49,085 bases of DNA from Kingella sp. (in: b-proteobacteria) (GTDB taxonomy: Bacteria > Pseudomonadota > Gammaproteobacteria > Burkholderiales > Neisseriaceae): the NCBI RefSeq assembly GCF_030527935.1, contig NZ_JAUMZV010000017.1, forward strand, positions 1 through 49,085, given 5' to 3'. Shown piece by piece: positions 16,527-25,233 of this stretch. The first letter of the stretch is position 1. Every line of letters starts with the position of its first letter. Position numbers and translations under genes: made by a program. The notes below the pieces were generated by a model. It worked only from the letters and a program-made list of their open reading frames with translations, had not been told where the DNA came from and made no database searches.

Positions 16527-17726
16527 ATGACCACCCAACCCATCCCCCAACACGAGCTTTTGCGCGAAAAATCCCTATTCAAAACGCTCACACTCACCGA
16601 CTGGCTGTTCGCCGTCAGCATCGCCGCCATCGCCGCGCTGGTTCAAATCAAACTGCCGCACCACATGGATATTTACGAAACCGTTATCCTGTGGGCAAGC
16701 GCACTCATCGCCACAGGCTTGGGCTGGTTTTTCAAACCGATGCGCTGGTTCATCATCGGCGGCGTGTTGGCGGGCTACGCTGCCGTGGGGCTGTATAACG
16801 GCAACATCGCCAATGGACACGAGCAAAGCGGCAAATTTTTCCTGCGCTATTTGTTAAGCAGCCAATCCGCAATTATGTGGCAATGCGCCCTAACCGCGTT
16901 CGCCTTTGCCTCCTACCTTGTCGGCACGCTCACCGCATGGCGGCAACAAAAAAGGCAGCCTGAAACGCCCATCAGCAGCAATGTGCTGCTCAAAATCGCC
17001 AGCGATTTGGCTTGGGCAGCCGCCTTTATGGGCTTTGTGGGGCTGCTGGTACGCTGGCACGAAAGCTATTTGCTGCGCCCCGATGCAGGGCACATCCCCG
17101 TTTCCAATCTATACGAAGTGTTCATCCTGTTTATGGTGATTACAGGCTTAATGTATCTGTATTACGAGCGCAAATTCGCCATGCAAAAGCTCGGCGTGTT
17201 TATCTACGCCCTGCTCTGCTGCTTGGTGGGCTTCACGCTGTGGTACAGCTTTTCGCGCGGCGCACACGAAATCCAGCCGCTTATCCCCGCGCTGCAATCG
17301 TGGTGGATGAAAATCCACGTTCCTGCCAACTTCATCGGCTACGGCGCATTTTGCATGGCGGCCGCCTTTGGCGCAGCTGAACTCATCGCCCTACGCGGCA
17401 GCAAATTTTTGCCCGATGCCGCGCAAATTGAAGAAGCCATGTATAAAGCCATCGCCGTGGGCTTTCTATTTTTTACCATCGCCACCATTCTTGGCGCGTT
17501 GTGGGCAGCCGATGCGTGGGGACGCTATTGGAGCTGGGACCCCAAAGAAACATGGGCGTTTATCGTGTGGCTGAACTATGCCATCTGGCTGCATATGCGG
17601 CTGGTGGCAGGCTGGCGCGGCAAAGTGCTGGCTTGGTGGGCGATTATTGGGCTGTTTATTACTGCGTTTGCTTTTGTGGGCGTGAATATGTTTTTGTCGG
17701 GGCTGCATTCGTATGGTGGGTTGTGA
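16527..17726 (+). CDS. ccsB: Cytochrome c biogenesis protein CcsB (ResC/CcsA-like)
   Basis: This 399-residue multi-pass membrane protein belongs to system II cytochrome c maturation, where it carries and presents haem for attachment to apocytochromes outside the inner membrane. The diagnostic tryptophan-rich WWD-type segment is WGRYWSWDPKETWAF near residue 335. The conserved WHESYLLRPDAGHIPVSNLYE lies near 190. Membrane helices fill most of the rest. A DUS inside the gene adds a KRQPET stretch in a hydrophilic loop near residue 141. In related genomes the partner resB-like gene is usually next to it, but here the upstream neighbour is the M14 peptidase, so the partner must be elsewhere or outside the window. 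The label ccsA/ccsB differs between naming systems. Confidence 0.9.
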   Translation: MTTQPIPQHELLREKSLFKTLTLTDWLFAVSIAAIAALVQIKLPHHMDIYETVILWASALIATGLGWFFKPMRWFIIGGVLAGYAAVGLYNGNIANGHEQSGKFFLRYLLSSQSAIMWQCALTAFAFASYLVGTLTAWRQQKRQPETPISSNVLLKIASDLAWAAAFMGFVGLLVRWHESYLLRPDAGHIPVSNLYEVFILFMVITGLMYLYYERKFAMQKLGVFIYALLCCLVGFTLWYSFSRGAHEIQPLIPALQSWWMKIHVPANFIGYGAFCMAAAFGAAELIALRGSKFLPDAAQIEEAMYKAIAVGFLFFTIATILGALWAADAWGRYWSWDPKETWAFIVWLNYAIWLHMRLVAGWRGKVLAWWAIIGLFITAFAFVGVNMFLSGLHSYGGL

Positions 17727-17732
17727 AGCAAC

Positions 17733-17771
17733 AAAGGCAGCCTGAAAGCATCCCCCCGCTTTCAGGCTGCC
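17733..17771 (+). terminator. DUS inverted-pair terminator
   Basis: AAAGGCAGCCTGAAAGC and GCTTTCAGGCTGCC form a hairpin after ccsB. Confidence 0.65.
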
Positions 17772-17851
17772 CTATTTTGCAAAATTTAAACGCCTAATCC
17801 CGCCAAATTCCGCTATGATATGCCCTTTCACAACCAGCAAAGGACACGCCT

Positions 17852-18316
17852 ATGCGCCGCATCACCGCCCTACTCATCAGCCTTTGGCTCGGATTTCACC
17901 TTAGCGTTGGTTGCATGGTTGCCCCCCTTGTTTCCAACCAACTCAACACCTCAGACAACGGCAAAGCCCTTGCCGACACCCTTTCAGGCAGCCTCTTTCA
18001 CATTGCCAACCTATTTACCCTAGCCGTTTGGCTTATCGTTTATTTCACCGCCCGCAGCGACAACCGCATGGCATACCACAAATCCCGCACGCCCTTTTGG
18101 GCAGGCGCATTGCTGGTGCTCACCGCCATCAACGAATGGCTCATCACCCCCGTGGTCGCCGCCCTGCGCGCCAGCCAAGCCAACTGGCTGCACAACATCA
18201 TCGGCGGACACGTTGGCATGTGGAACGGCATTTCCTATCTTGTTTACCTATTATGCAGTCTGATTGGCTTGGCACTCGCCATCCGACTTCTGCGCCTTGC
18301 TAACCCTCAACGCTAA
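17852..18316 (+). CDS. DUF4149-type membrane protein
   Basis: This 154-residue inner-membrane protein has four predicted hydrophobic helices: one at the N terminus, one near 50-67, one near 80-98 and one near 132-148. The spacing and motifs such as LWLGFHLSVGCMVAPLV and a NEW segment before the third loop fit the DUF4149 family. Function is unknown. It is 12 bases upstream of dxs on the same strand, so the two are probably cotranscribed. A ribosome binding site AAAGGACAC precedes the ATG. An alternative would be a related four-helix copper or haem membrane protein, but nothing in it shows metal ligands clearly. Confidence 0.75.
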   Translation: MRRITALLISLWLGFHLSVGCMVAPLVSNQLNTSDNGKALADTLSGSLFHIANLFTLAVWLIVYFTARSDNRMAYHKSRTPFWAGALLVLTAINEWLITPVVAALRASQANWLHNIIGGHVGMWNGISYLVYLLCSLIGLALAIRLLRLANPQR

Positions 18317-18328
18317 ACCCCTCTCACC

Positions 18329-20257
18329 ATGAACACGCCACTTCTCCCCAGCATTCAAAACCCAGACGACCTGAAAAAGCTGAACGAAAACCAACTGCCC
18401 CAAGTTGCCCAAGAAATCCGCGAACTCCTGCTAGACAGTATTCAAAAAACAGGCGGGCATTTCGCCAGCAACCTTGGCGCAGTGGAGCTAACCCTTGCGC
18501 TGCATTATGTTTACCACGCCCCGCACGACCATCTGGTATGGGATGTAGGGCATCAAACCTATCCCCACAAAATCCTAACAGGGCGCAAAGACCGCATGGA
18601 CACCATGCGCCAATATCAAGGCTTGGCAGGCTTTCCCAAACGCTGCGAAAGCGAGTATGACGTGTTTGGCGTGGGGCATTCGTCCACATCCATCGGCGCG
18701 GCACTCGGCATGGCGGTTGCTGACAAACTGAGCGGCAGCGATGCCCGCAGCGTTGCCATTATTGGCGATGGCGCAATGACCGCAGGGCAAGCCTTTGAAG
18801 CCTTGAACAACGCGGGCGACATGAGCGATGTGAACCTGCTCGTTATTTTGAACGACAACGAAATGTCCATCTCGCCCAATGTGGGCGCGTTGCCCAAGCA
18901 CCTTGCCCGCCATGTGATGCGCGATATGCGCGGCGTGTTGCACGAAATCAAAACCCAATCGGCAAAAGTGTTAGACAAACTGCCCGCCGTAAAAGAAATC
19001 GCCGAAAAAGCCGAGCAAACCATCAAAACCTACGCCAGCGAGAGCGAGCACGTGCAACAAAGCCTTGGTTTATTTGAAAACTTTGGCTTTGAATACACAG
19101 GCGCGGTGGATGGGCACAACATCGCCCAGCTGGTGCAAGTGCTGCGCGAATTGCGCGGCAAAAAAGGTCCGCAGCTTTTGCACGTTATCACCAAAAAAGG
19201 CAACGGCTACAAACTCGCCGAAAACAACCCCGTAAAATATCACGCCGTGGGCAAAACCCCCATCGCCAGCCATCCGCAAGATTCAGGCAGCCTGAAAACC
19301 GAAGCCAGCGCAACACAGCCCGCCGAAACGCCCGCGCCGCCCACCTACACCGAAATCTTCGCCGATTGGCTTGCCGACCAAGCCCAAGCCGATGAAAAAC
19401 TCATCGCCATCACCCCCGCCATGATAGAAGGCAGCGGCTTGGTTGAATTTGCCCAGCAATTTCCCACCCGCTGCTTTGACGTGGGCATTGCCGAACAACA
19501 CGCCGTAACCTTTGCCGCAGGCTTGGCGTGCGCCGAAGCCAAACCCGTGGTAGCGATTTATTCCACCTTTTTGCAACGCGCCTACGACCAATTGCTGCAC
19601 GACGTTGCCCTGCAAAACCTGCCCGTGTTGTTTGCCATAGACCGCGCGGGCATCGTGGGCGCAGACGGCCCCACCCACGCAGGCGTGTACGATTTAAGCT
19701 ATCTGCGCTGTGTGCCCAATATGGTGATTGCCGCCCCCAGCGACGAGCAAGAATGCCGCCTGTTGCTTTCCACCTGCTACGCGCTCAACCAGCCCGCCGC
19801 CGTACGCTATCCACGCGGCACAGGCATCGGCGTGAACGTGGTGCGCGATTTGGCGACCGTGCCCGTGGGCAAAGGCATTTTGCGCCGCCAAGGCACACGC
19901 ATCGCCCTGATTGCCTTTGGCAGCATGGTGCAACCTGCGCTGGGCATCGCCGAGCCGCTCAACGCCACCGTTGCCGATATGCGCTTTGTGAAACCGCTTG
20001 ACCACGATTTGCTGCAAGAACTGGCGCAAACGCATGATTACTTGGTTTGCTTGGAAGAAAACACCACGCAGGGCGGCGCAGGCAGCGCGGTGCTGGAAAG
20101 TTTAGCGTTTTCAGGCTGCCTGAAACCCACGCTGCTGTGCGGCATCCCCGACATCGTTACCGAACACGGCGACACCGCGTTGCTGATGGATAAAATGGGC
20201 TTGTCGGAACCAGCGTTGTTGCGGCGGATTGAAGATTGGGTGGCGGGGATGCAATAG
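18329..20257 (+). CDS. dxs: 1-deoxy-D-xylulose-5-phosphate synthase
   Basis: DXS condenses pyruvate and glyceraldehyde 3-phosphate with thiamine diphosphate, the first step of the MEP isoprenoid pathway and a source of thiamine and pyridoxal precursors. The protein has 642 residues. Key sites are HLVWDVGHQTYPHKILTGR near residue 70, the thiamine-binding IIGDGAMTAGQAFEALNN near 150, and FDVGIAEQHAVTFAAGLA in the pyrimidine domain with its catalytic Glu. Compared with the usual 620 residues it has a loop near 310-330 (SGSLKTEASATQPAETPAPP) built around a DUS. A second DUS gives FSGCLKP near 595. It follows the DUF4149 gene closely. Confidence 0.97.
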   Translation: MNTPLLPSIQNPDDLKKLNENQLPQVAQEIRELLLDSIQKTGGHFASNLGAVELTLALHYVYHAPHDHLVWDVGHQTYPHKILTGRKDRMDTMRQYQGLAGFPKRCESEYDVFGVGHSSTSIGAALGMAVADKLSGSDARSVAIIGDGAMTAGQAFEALNNAGDMSDVNLLVILNDNEMSISPNVGALPKHLARHVMRDMRGVLHEIKTQSAKVLDKLPAVKEIAEKAEQTIKTYASESEHVQQSLGLFENFGFEYTGAVDGHNIAQLVQVLRELRGKKGPQLLHVITKKGNGYKLAENNPVKYHAVGKTPIASHPQDSGSLKTEASATQPAETPAPPTYTEIFADWLADQAQADEKLIAITPAMIEGSGLVEFAQQFPTRCFDVGIAEQHAVTFAAGLACAEAKPVVAIYSTFLQRAYDQLLHDVALQNLPVLFAIDRAGIVGADGPTHAGVYDLSYLRCVPNMVIAAPSDEQECRLLLSTCYALNQPAAVRYPRGTGIGVNVVRDLATVPVGKGILRRQGTRIALIAFGSMVQPALGIAEPLNATVADMRFVKPLDHDLLQELAQTHDYLVCLEENTTQGGAGSAVLESLAFSGCLKPTLLCGIPDIVTEHGDTALLMDKMGLSEPALLRRIEDWVAGMQ

Positions 20258-20310
20258 GCAGCCTGAAACCTTTGCAAAACCCCCAGCAGCAGCCTGAAAA
20301 ATAAGAAATG

Positions 20311-20417
20311 CCGTCATTCCCGCGTAGGCGGGAATCTTGTTTGATATTCAGAAATTTTCGTCAAAACAATTCATTGCACAAATTCAACCAAGATTCCCGC
20401 CTATGCGGGAATGACGG
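20311..20417. repeat. dRS3-bounded 107-bp inverted-repeat unit, copy 1
   Basis: It begins CCGTCATTCCCGCGTAGGCG and ends in the inverse complement. Each end contains the ATTCCC-N8-GGGAAT core known as dRS3 in Neisseria. The outer flanks (AAGAAATG left, GAGAATTGACTATTTCTTG right) are shared with copies 2 and 3. Confidence 0.85.
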
Positions 20418-20474
20418 AGAATTGACTATTTCTTGTGGTGTTTTTAGGTTTTGCAAAGGTTTCAGCCTGAAAAA

Positions 20475-20509
20475 TAAAACCGTTTGGTGTTGTCCCAAAC
20501 GGTTTTTTG
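20475..20509. terminator. Stem-loop ACCGTTTGG...CCAAACGGTTTTTT
   Basis: A 10-base stem with a T run, followed by GCTGGATGGATT and a DUS. It is the same module as at 11501 and 32632. Confidence 0.7.
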
Positions 20510-20733
20510 CTGGATGGATTGGGTTTCAGGCTGCCTAATTCTTCACGAATGTTTAGTGCTGCTGCCCATTCCCCTACATCCAGCCGAACGGAGCGTCCTT
20601 TTTTCGGGAAAAAGCGTGCGCTTGTCCGACGACGCACGAAGTGCGGCTAGTTCGCACGCGCCGAAAAAAGGATGCGCAGTGAGGGAAGTCTGCGAAGCAG
20701 ACCTGCACGCCGGGGTCGCCTTTCTTTTGCTTT

Positions 20734-20892
20734 GAACCTGTATTCATTGTCCACGCGAATAGATTTTGCGTCATAAAAGCATGGATACAAGGCGCAAAGC
20801 GCAGCAAGGTTGGATACCTTGCGAGCATTTGCAACGCCGTAGCCATGTTTTTAGGGCGTGAAAGCTGTCGTGTGGATGATGAATGCAGGTTC
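20734..20892. repeat. 160-bp inverted-repeat element, copy 3 (diverged)
   Basis: This copy of 159 bases keeps the ends GAACCTGTATTC and GAATGCAGGTTC and the core AAGGTTGGATACCTTGCGAGCATTT in altered form. It interrupts another repeat whose halves read CTTTCTTTTGCTTT on the left and GGCGAAGCAAAGAAAAG on the right. Confidence 0.85.
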
Positions 20893-21047
20893 GCACTTTG
20901 GCGAAGCAAAGAAAAGTAAGTGCCCCATCGGCACGAGACGCATGGTTACAGTTGCACTAAAAGCCAACCACAAAGCACAAACCCATTTTCAGGCTGCCTT
21001 TGTAACCAGCAAACCCGCATCGTTACCCCATCCATCAGCACATCAAT

Positions 21048-21136
21048 GGCGCGTCGGCGGCTCGCCGACATCTTTGCTAACCAACCAGTCGTACTCTATT
21101 TAACCAGCCATTTGGCGACGAGCCGTCGCCGCTCCA
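21048..21136. repeat. Paired GTCGGCGGC / GACGAGCCGTCGCC repeat
   Basis: GCGTCGGCGGCTCGCCGACAT and TGGCGACGAGCCGTCGCCGC lie about 45 bases apart, each a short palindrome. The arrangement repeats that at 14517. Confidence 0.7.
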
Positions 21137-21177
21137 TCAGCAGCCTGAAACGCAAACCCAGCCCATCCAAACCAACA

Positions 21178-21226
21178 AAAGGCAGCCTGAAAACACTATT
21201 TCACGTTTTCAGGCTGCCTTTTTGTT
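21178..21226. terminator. DUS inverted pair with T run
   Basis: AAAAGGCAGCCTGAAAAC and GTTTTCAGGCTGCCTTTTTGTTTT form a strong hairpin that could terminate in either direction. Confidence 0.65.
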
Positions 21227-21229
21227 TTA

Positions 21230-21389
21230 GAACCTGTATTCACTATTTTCATAGGTAGATTTGATGACATAAAAGCGCGGATACAAGGCAAAAAGCGCAG
21301 CAAGGTTGGACACCTTGCGAGCATTTTTAACGCAGTAGCCGCGTTTTTAGGGCATGAAAGATGCCTATGAAAATAGTGAATACAGGTTC
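21230..21389. repeat. 160-bp inverted-repeat element, copy 4
   Basis: A full 160-base copy flanked by TTA on both sides. It ends 10 bases beyond the stop codon of the tetR-type gene, so its inverted repeats may act as that gene's terminator. Confidence 0.9.
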
Positions 21390-21399
21390 TTACTACTGC

Positions 21400-22056
21400 C
21401 TACGCCACATCCCCCACCAGCTTATCCATCAGCGCGTCAAATTCCGCCACAATATTCGGCTCAATATGCGGGCGCATCAGGCTCAATGTGCGGTACACGC
21501 CGCGCGCTTTCACTTCTTCGGCGCGTAGCGGGTCGCGCCCGTTGATTGAGCCGTCAAAGTCAAACCAATATTTGCCCACCAGCCACATATTCACGGTTAA
21601 ATCTTTCACGCCACGGTCGTCAATATGAATCAGCCCTTTGTCGCGCAGCGCGGTGAACAGCTTGGTTGCCAGCGGGGCAAATTGGTTTTGCGTGAACTGG
21701 TTATGCTCACCCAGCAGCGTTTTGCTGCGGTTTAACAGCGCGTTCACATCGCTAAACAAAAAGCGGTAGTCCCACAAAATGTTATACAGCCCCTTCATAT
21801 ACACCACCGTGCCTTCTATGCCATCGGGCAGCTCGGTTTTGCCCAGATAGTCCAGCAGCTCTTGGCGATAGCGTTTGAAAATTTGCACGATGATTTCGTC
21901 TTTGTTGGCAAAGTGGTAATAAAGATTACCAGGGCTGATGTTGAGATGGTTGGAAATGTGATTGGTGCTGATGTTGCGCTCGCCGTGTTCGTTAAACAGC
22001 TTCAAGCTGGCATCAATGATTTTGGTGTAGGTGCTGGTGCGGGGGTCTTTACTCAT
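21400..22056 (-). CDS. TetR-family transcriptional regulator
   Basis: This 218-residue protein has an N-terminal helix-turn-helix of the TetR type: IIDASLKLFNEHGERNISTNHISNHLNISPGNLYYHFANKDEI, with the recognition helix around PGNLYYHF (residues 47-60). The C-terminal part is an all-helical ligand or dimer domain with no identified ligand. It looks like the subgroup in which TetR_N is followed by a PF13972-type domain, a guess from the shape LDYLGKTEL...GLYNILWDYRFLF. No efflux pump or enzyme is divergently encoded, because murB points the same way, so the target is unknown. The 137 bases upstream carry a partial DUS. Confidence 0.85.
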   Translation of the reverse strand: MSKDPRTSTYTKIIDASLKLFNEHGERNISTNHISNHLNISPGNLYYHFANKDEIIVQIFKRYRQELLDYLGKTELPDGIEGTVVYMKGLYNILWDYRFLFSDVNALLNRSKTLLGEHNQFTQNQFAPLATKLFTALRDKGLIHIDDRGVKDLTVNMWLVGKYWFDFDGSINGRDPLRAEEVKARGVYRTLSLMRPHIEPNIVAEFDALMDKLVGDVA

Positions 22057-22192
22057 GTTGCACTCGTTAATTGGTTGTTCATAAAAGAAAAATGCGATTG
22101 TATTCAGATTTCAGACTGCCTGCAAATGGGATTAGACATTTATTGGACAAGCGTGAGGCAACGGGGCGAAACGGCATTTTCAGGCTGCCCTA

Positions 22193-22353
22193 GAACCTGT
22201 TCAAAGTCCCTGCGTGAGCTGTCCGCTGATGCAGATTGATTGCAGGGCAAGGCGCAAAACGCAGGCAATAGCGAGACTATTGTCAAGTTTTGCAACGCAG
22301 CCATGCGACCAAGATGTGTTAGCGGCAGCCACGCAGGGATTTTGAACAGGTTC
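22193..22353. repeat. Second inverted-repeat element (161 bp) abutting murB
   Basis: The ends are GAACCTGTTCAAAGTCCCTGCG and its near inverse complement CGCAGGGATTTTGAACAGGTTC. It shares the outer GAACCTG/CAGGTTC with the 160-bp family but has a different interior. Its right end is immediately followed by the murB stop codon (22354-22356 on the minus strand). Confidence 0.75.
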
Positions 22354-23388
22354 TCAATCCCAATGCGGCTCAATATTCGGCTCAGGTTCTAGCTGAATGC
22401 CAAATTTTTCCCACACCGCTTGGCACACATAATCCGACAAATCTTGCACATCCTGCGCGCTGGCGTGGTTTTTGTTTACCAACACAAGGGCTTGCTGCTC
22501 GTGCACCGCCGCGCCGCCAATTTGTTTGCCTTTTAAACCGCATTGGTCAATCAACCAGCCTGCGGCGAGTTTCAGGCTGCCATCGGCTTGCGGATAGCTG
22601 TGCATGGCGGGATATTGTTGCTGGATGCGCGCGGCGTGTTCGGCGGAAACGATGGGATTTTTGTAGAAGCTGCCTGCGTTGCCCAGTTCGGCGGGGTCGG
22701 GCAGCTTGCTGCGGCGGATGTGCATGATGGCTTGGGCGACTTGGGCGGCGGTGGGGGCTTGGCTGCCGTGTTGCGCGGCAAGCGTGGCGGCAAGGTCTCC
22801 GTATTGGATTTTGGGCGTGAACGTTTCGTCCAGCGCAAAGGTTACGGCGGTGATGACGTAGCGGCGTTTGCCTTGCTGTTTAAACAGGCTTTCGCGGTAG
22901 CCAAATTGGCATTCGCTGTTGGCGAGCGTAACGAAGTTTTGCGTTTCCAAATCAAAGCATTGCACGCTGACAATGCGGTCTTTCACTTCCACGCCATACG
23001 CGCCCACGTTTTGCACAGGGCACGCGCCCACCGTGCCTGGAATTAAGCTCAGGTTTTCCAGCCCGCTTAACCCCAGCGCGAGCGTGTGCTGGATAAAGTC
23101 GTGCAGCATTTCACCCGCTTGCGCTTCTATGTGCACGATGCCGTCCGCGCGATGGGTTTGGCGGATGCCGCGCGTGGCGATGTGCACCACCAGCGCGGGA
23201 TAATCGCGCGTGAACAGGGTGTTGCTGCCGCTGCCTAACCAGCAGACGGTTTGGCGGCCATATTCGGGCAACTGGCACAGCGCGGGCAGGTCTGCGCTGT
23301 CGGTAAGCTCAACATAATGCGCGGCAGTGGCGGGCAGCGCGAAGGTGGTGCGGTGAATCAGCGGGTGGTTGTGTTGGAGAGTGAACAT
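22354..23388 (-). CDS. murB: UDP-N-acetylenolpyruvoylglucosamine reductase MurB
   Basis: MurB reduces the enolpyruvyl group with NADPH and FAD to give UDP-N-acetylmuramate in the cytoplasm. From the ATG at 23388 the protein has 344 residues, like E. coli MurB. The upstream ATG at 23421 would add 11 residues made mostly of a DUS, so I reject it. Key sites are VCWLGSGSNTLFTRDY near the N terminus, the FAD-binding SLIPGTVGACPVQNVGAYG, the active-site region GNAGSFYKNP with the proton-donor Ser and LIDQCGLKGKQIGGAAVHEQQALVLVN near the end. A DUS gives GSLKLA. A palindromic DUS overlaps the sequence just before the start codon. Confidence 0.95.
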   Translation of the reverse strand: MFTLQHNHPLIHRTTFALPATAAHYVELTDSADLPALCQLPEYGRQTVCWLGSGSNTLFTRDYPALVVHIATRGIRQTHRADGIVHIEAQAGEMLHDFIQHTLALGLSGLENLSLIPGTVGACPVQNVGAYGVEVKDRIVSVQCFDLETQNFVTLANSECQFGYRESLFKQQGKRRYVITAVTFALDETFTPKIQYGDLAATLAAQHGSQAPTAAQVAQAIMHIRRSKLPDPAELGNAGSFYKNPIVSAEHAARIQQQYPAMHSYPQADGSLKLAAGWLIDQCGLKGKQIGGAAVHEQQALVLVNKNHASAQDVQDLSDYVCQAVWEKFGIQLEPEPNIEPHWD

Positions 23389-23490
23389 GGTTTCAGGCTG
23401 CCTGAAATAAAAAGGGCGCATTATAGCGGGTTATGGGCGGGGATTGGTTTCAGGCTGCCTTGGCATGATGGCAAAGGCAGCCTGAAAATG

Positions 23491-23943
23491 TTAGAACAAA
23501 CTATCTTGCTGTGGATGGGGCGCAGGCGGGTTTTCAGGCTGCCTGAGCATATAGCGGCTAATCCAGTTGAAAAAATCTGGCGAAATTTCAAAATGCCCGT
23601 AGCGCAGCAAACTGACGTATTGTTTCCATTCGCTGTGTTGACGGGCGATGGCTAATGGGCAATCGCGCACCATTTGGGCATACGCCACATTGCGGCGAAA
23701 TGGGATAAAGGTTTCGCTCATTTGAAACGGATAGGCTCGGTCGTCCAAAATTTGCCCAAACGCGGTAAAGGCTTGCAGTTTTTCGTTGCCGTCCAAACGG
23801 ATTTTGGGGCTGTAATATAGCAACCAGTCGCCGCGTTTCATACGGTTGAGCGGGGCGGCTTTACCGTGGCAGACTTGGCAAAACCCGCCTGCCACACCGC
23901 GTAAAACGTGTTCTTGGGAAACGGTGCCTATCCAGTATTTCAT
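23491..23943 (-). CDS. EVE-domain protein
   Basis: This 150-residue protein fits the EVE family (PUA-like fold): MKYWIGTVSQEHVLRGVAGG at the start, KAAPLNRMKRGDWLLYYSPK with the aromatic cage region and FTAFGQILDDRAYPFQM. EVE domains bind modified DNA or RNA bases and are often linked to defence or RNA processing. Here it stands alone between murB and a WYL regulator. The last 15 residues (RQPENPPAPHPQQDSLF region) come partly from a DUS and are probably a tail outside the fold. AGGAGC precedes the ATG, and 160-bp element copy 5 begins 29 bases upstream. Confidence 0.85.
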   Translation of the reverse strand: MKYWIGTVSQEHVLRGVAGGFCQVCHGKAAPLNRMKRGDWLLYYSPKIRLDGNEKLQAFTAFGQILDDRAYPFQMSETFIPFRRNVAYAQMVRDCPLAIARQHSEWKQYVSLLRYGHFEISPDFFNWISRYMLRQPENPPAPHPQQDSLF

Positions 23944-23971
23944 GTTTGCTCCTATGGTTGAGATGAATTAA

Positions 23972-24131
23972 GAACCTGTATTCACTATTTCCATAGGCAG
24001 ATTTTATGAAATAAAAGCGCGGATACAAGGCAAAAAGCGCAGCAAGGTTGGACACCTTGCGAGCATTTTTAACGCAGTAGCCGCGTTTTTAGGGCATAAA
24101 AGATGACTATGGAAATAGTGAATACAGGTTC
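23972..24131. repeat. 160-bp inverted-repeat element, copy 5
   Basis: A full 160-base copy with TAA on the left and TTA on the right. It lies between the EVE gene start and the end of the WYL regulator gene. Confidence 0.9.
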
Positions 24132-24212
24132 TTAGATTTCAGGCTGCCTTTGCGATGATAGACAGCCTGAAAACCGTTTGGCGATAATACGCGACAGCCG
24201 TGTCAGCTAGCG

Positions 24213-24920
24213 TCAGTAGTCGGGCATACGGATGTTTTCGTGTTGCTGCCATTGGCGTAGCAAGAGTTTGTGTGGCGTGGGGCTGGGGTCGCCCAGTGCG
24301 ATGCTTTGGATGCGGTCGCAACGGAAATGGCGGAAGTCTTGCCGTTGCTCGCACCATGCGGCAAGCAGGCGCACTTCGGCGAAGTAGCCCAGCACGATGG
24401 GTTGGATTTGGCGATGGCTGGGGCGGTTGTGTTGGTCGGTGTAGCCTATGATTAGGCGGCGATGTTCGCGCAGGGCTTGGCGGATTTGGGCTAGGGCGTG
24501 GGCTTCGGCTGCGCTGTATTGCGGCGCGGGGGCGATGGAAAATTGCGCATTGGCGGCGGTATGCGACAGCCACGGTGGCAGCACGCTGCGGATTTTGGTG
24601 AGCGCGTTTTCGGCGGCTTGGGCAAGGCTGGGCTCGGTGTTGCGGGCTGCCCAGCGGATGCCGATGATGATGGCTTCCAGCTCGCTTTGGCTGAACATGA
24701 GCGGTGGCAGTTGGCTGTGGTCGCTGTGGAGCTGGTAGCCGATGCCTGCTTCGCCGCGTATGTCTGCGCCTTGCTCGCGCAGGGTGTTGATGTCGCGGTA
24801 AAGCGTGCGCGGGCTGATGTTTAACTCGGCGGCAAGCGCGGCGGCGGCGGCAGGGTGTTTGCGGTGGCGCAGTGTGTGCAGCAGTTGCAGCAGGCGGGTG
24901 GATTTGGTCATGGTGTTCAC
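24213..24920 (-). CDS. YafY-like HTH and WYL-domain transcriptional regulator
   Basis: This 235-residue protein has an N-terminal winged helix (STRLLQLLHTLRHRKH..., ISPRTLYRDINTLREQGADI) and a C-terminal WYL domain (RRLIIGYTDQHNRPSHRQIQPIVLGYF..., AAWCEQRQDFRHFRCDRIQSI). WYL domains sense nucleic acid or small ligands, and these regulators often control nearby defence or metabolic genes. The C-terminal extension domain after WYL is short. An internal ATG nine bases downstream (MTKSTR) could be the real start. There is no obvious target gene; aroA diverges from it across 313 bases. Confidence 0.85.
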   Translation of the reverse strand: MNTMTKSTRLLQLLHTLRHRKHPAAAAALAAELNISPRTLYRDINTLREQGADIRGEAGIGYQLHSDHSQLPPLMFSQSELEAIIIGIRWAARNTEPSLAQAAENALTKIRSVLPPWLSHTAANAQFSIAPAPQYSAAEAHALAQIRQALREHRRLIIGYTDQHNRPSHRQIQPIVLGYFAEVRLLAAWCEQRQDFRHFRCDRIQSIALGDPSPTPHKLLLRQWQQHENIRMPDY

Positions 24921-25233
24921 ATTGGGGTTGGGTATGGGTTCTAACTACGCTGAACTTCGTTTCAGGCTGCCTTTGAATGTTTATTGTGTGGCGTATCGCC
25001 AATCAATTCTATCACAACCGCGCCAAAGCAGTTGAAATGATGGGTGGATTGATTACAAACACGCATCAGGCAGCCTGAAACGAAGTTCAGCGTAGCTAAA
25101 ACAGCCAACGCAAGGTCAGATTGCATTCTTCCCTTTTTGATTGCTATTCGCCGCCCAATCCGCCGCCCAAAGGCAGCCTGAAAACGCGTAATCCCTTATA
25201 ATCCGCCTTTTTACTGTTTGCAAAGCCATCATC
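24921..25233. other. Divergent intergenic region between the WYL regulator and aroA
   Basis: It has two facing copies of the extended DUS (AGCTACGCTGAACTTCG-type at 24943-24971, reverse at 25070-25102) and a plain DUS near aroA at 25172. Promoters for both genes are expected here but I cannot fix them. No gene seen. Confidence 0.55.

Larger units (their letters stand above)
20258..21399. other. 1.1-kb gene-free block of nested repeats
   Basis: No open frame here has a plausible start and family. From left to right it holds a dRS3-bounded unit (20311-20417), a terminator-like stem (20475-20509), a G+C-rich CTTTTCTTTTGCTT-type repeat (about 20575-20940) split by 160-bp element copy 3, a paired GTCGGCGGC repeat (about 21048-21136), a DUS pair and 160-bp element copy 4. 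It separates dxs from the tetR-type gene. Confidence 0.75.
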
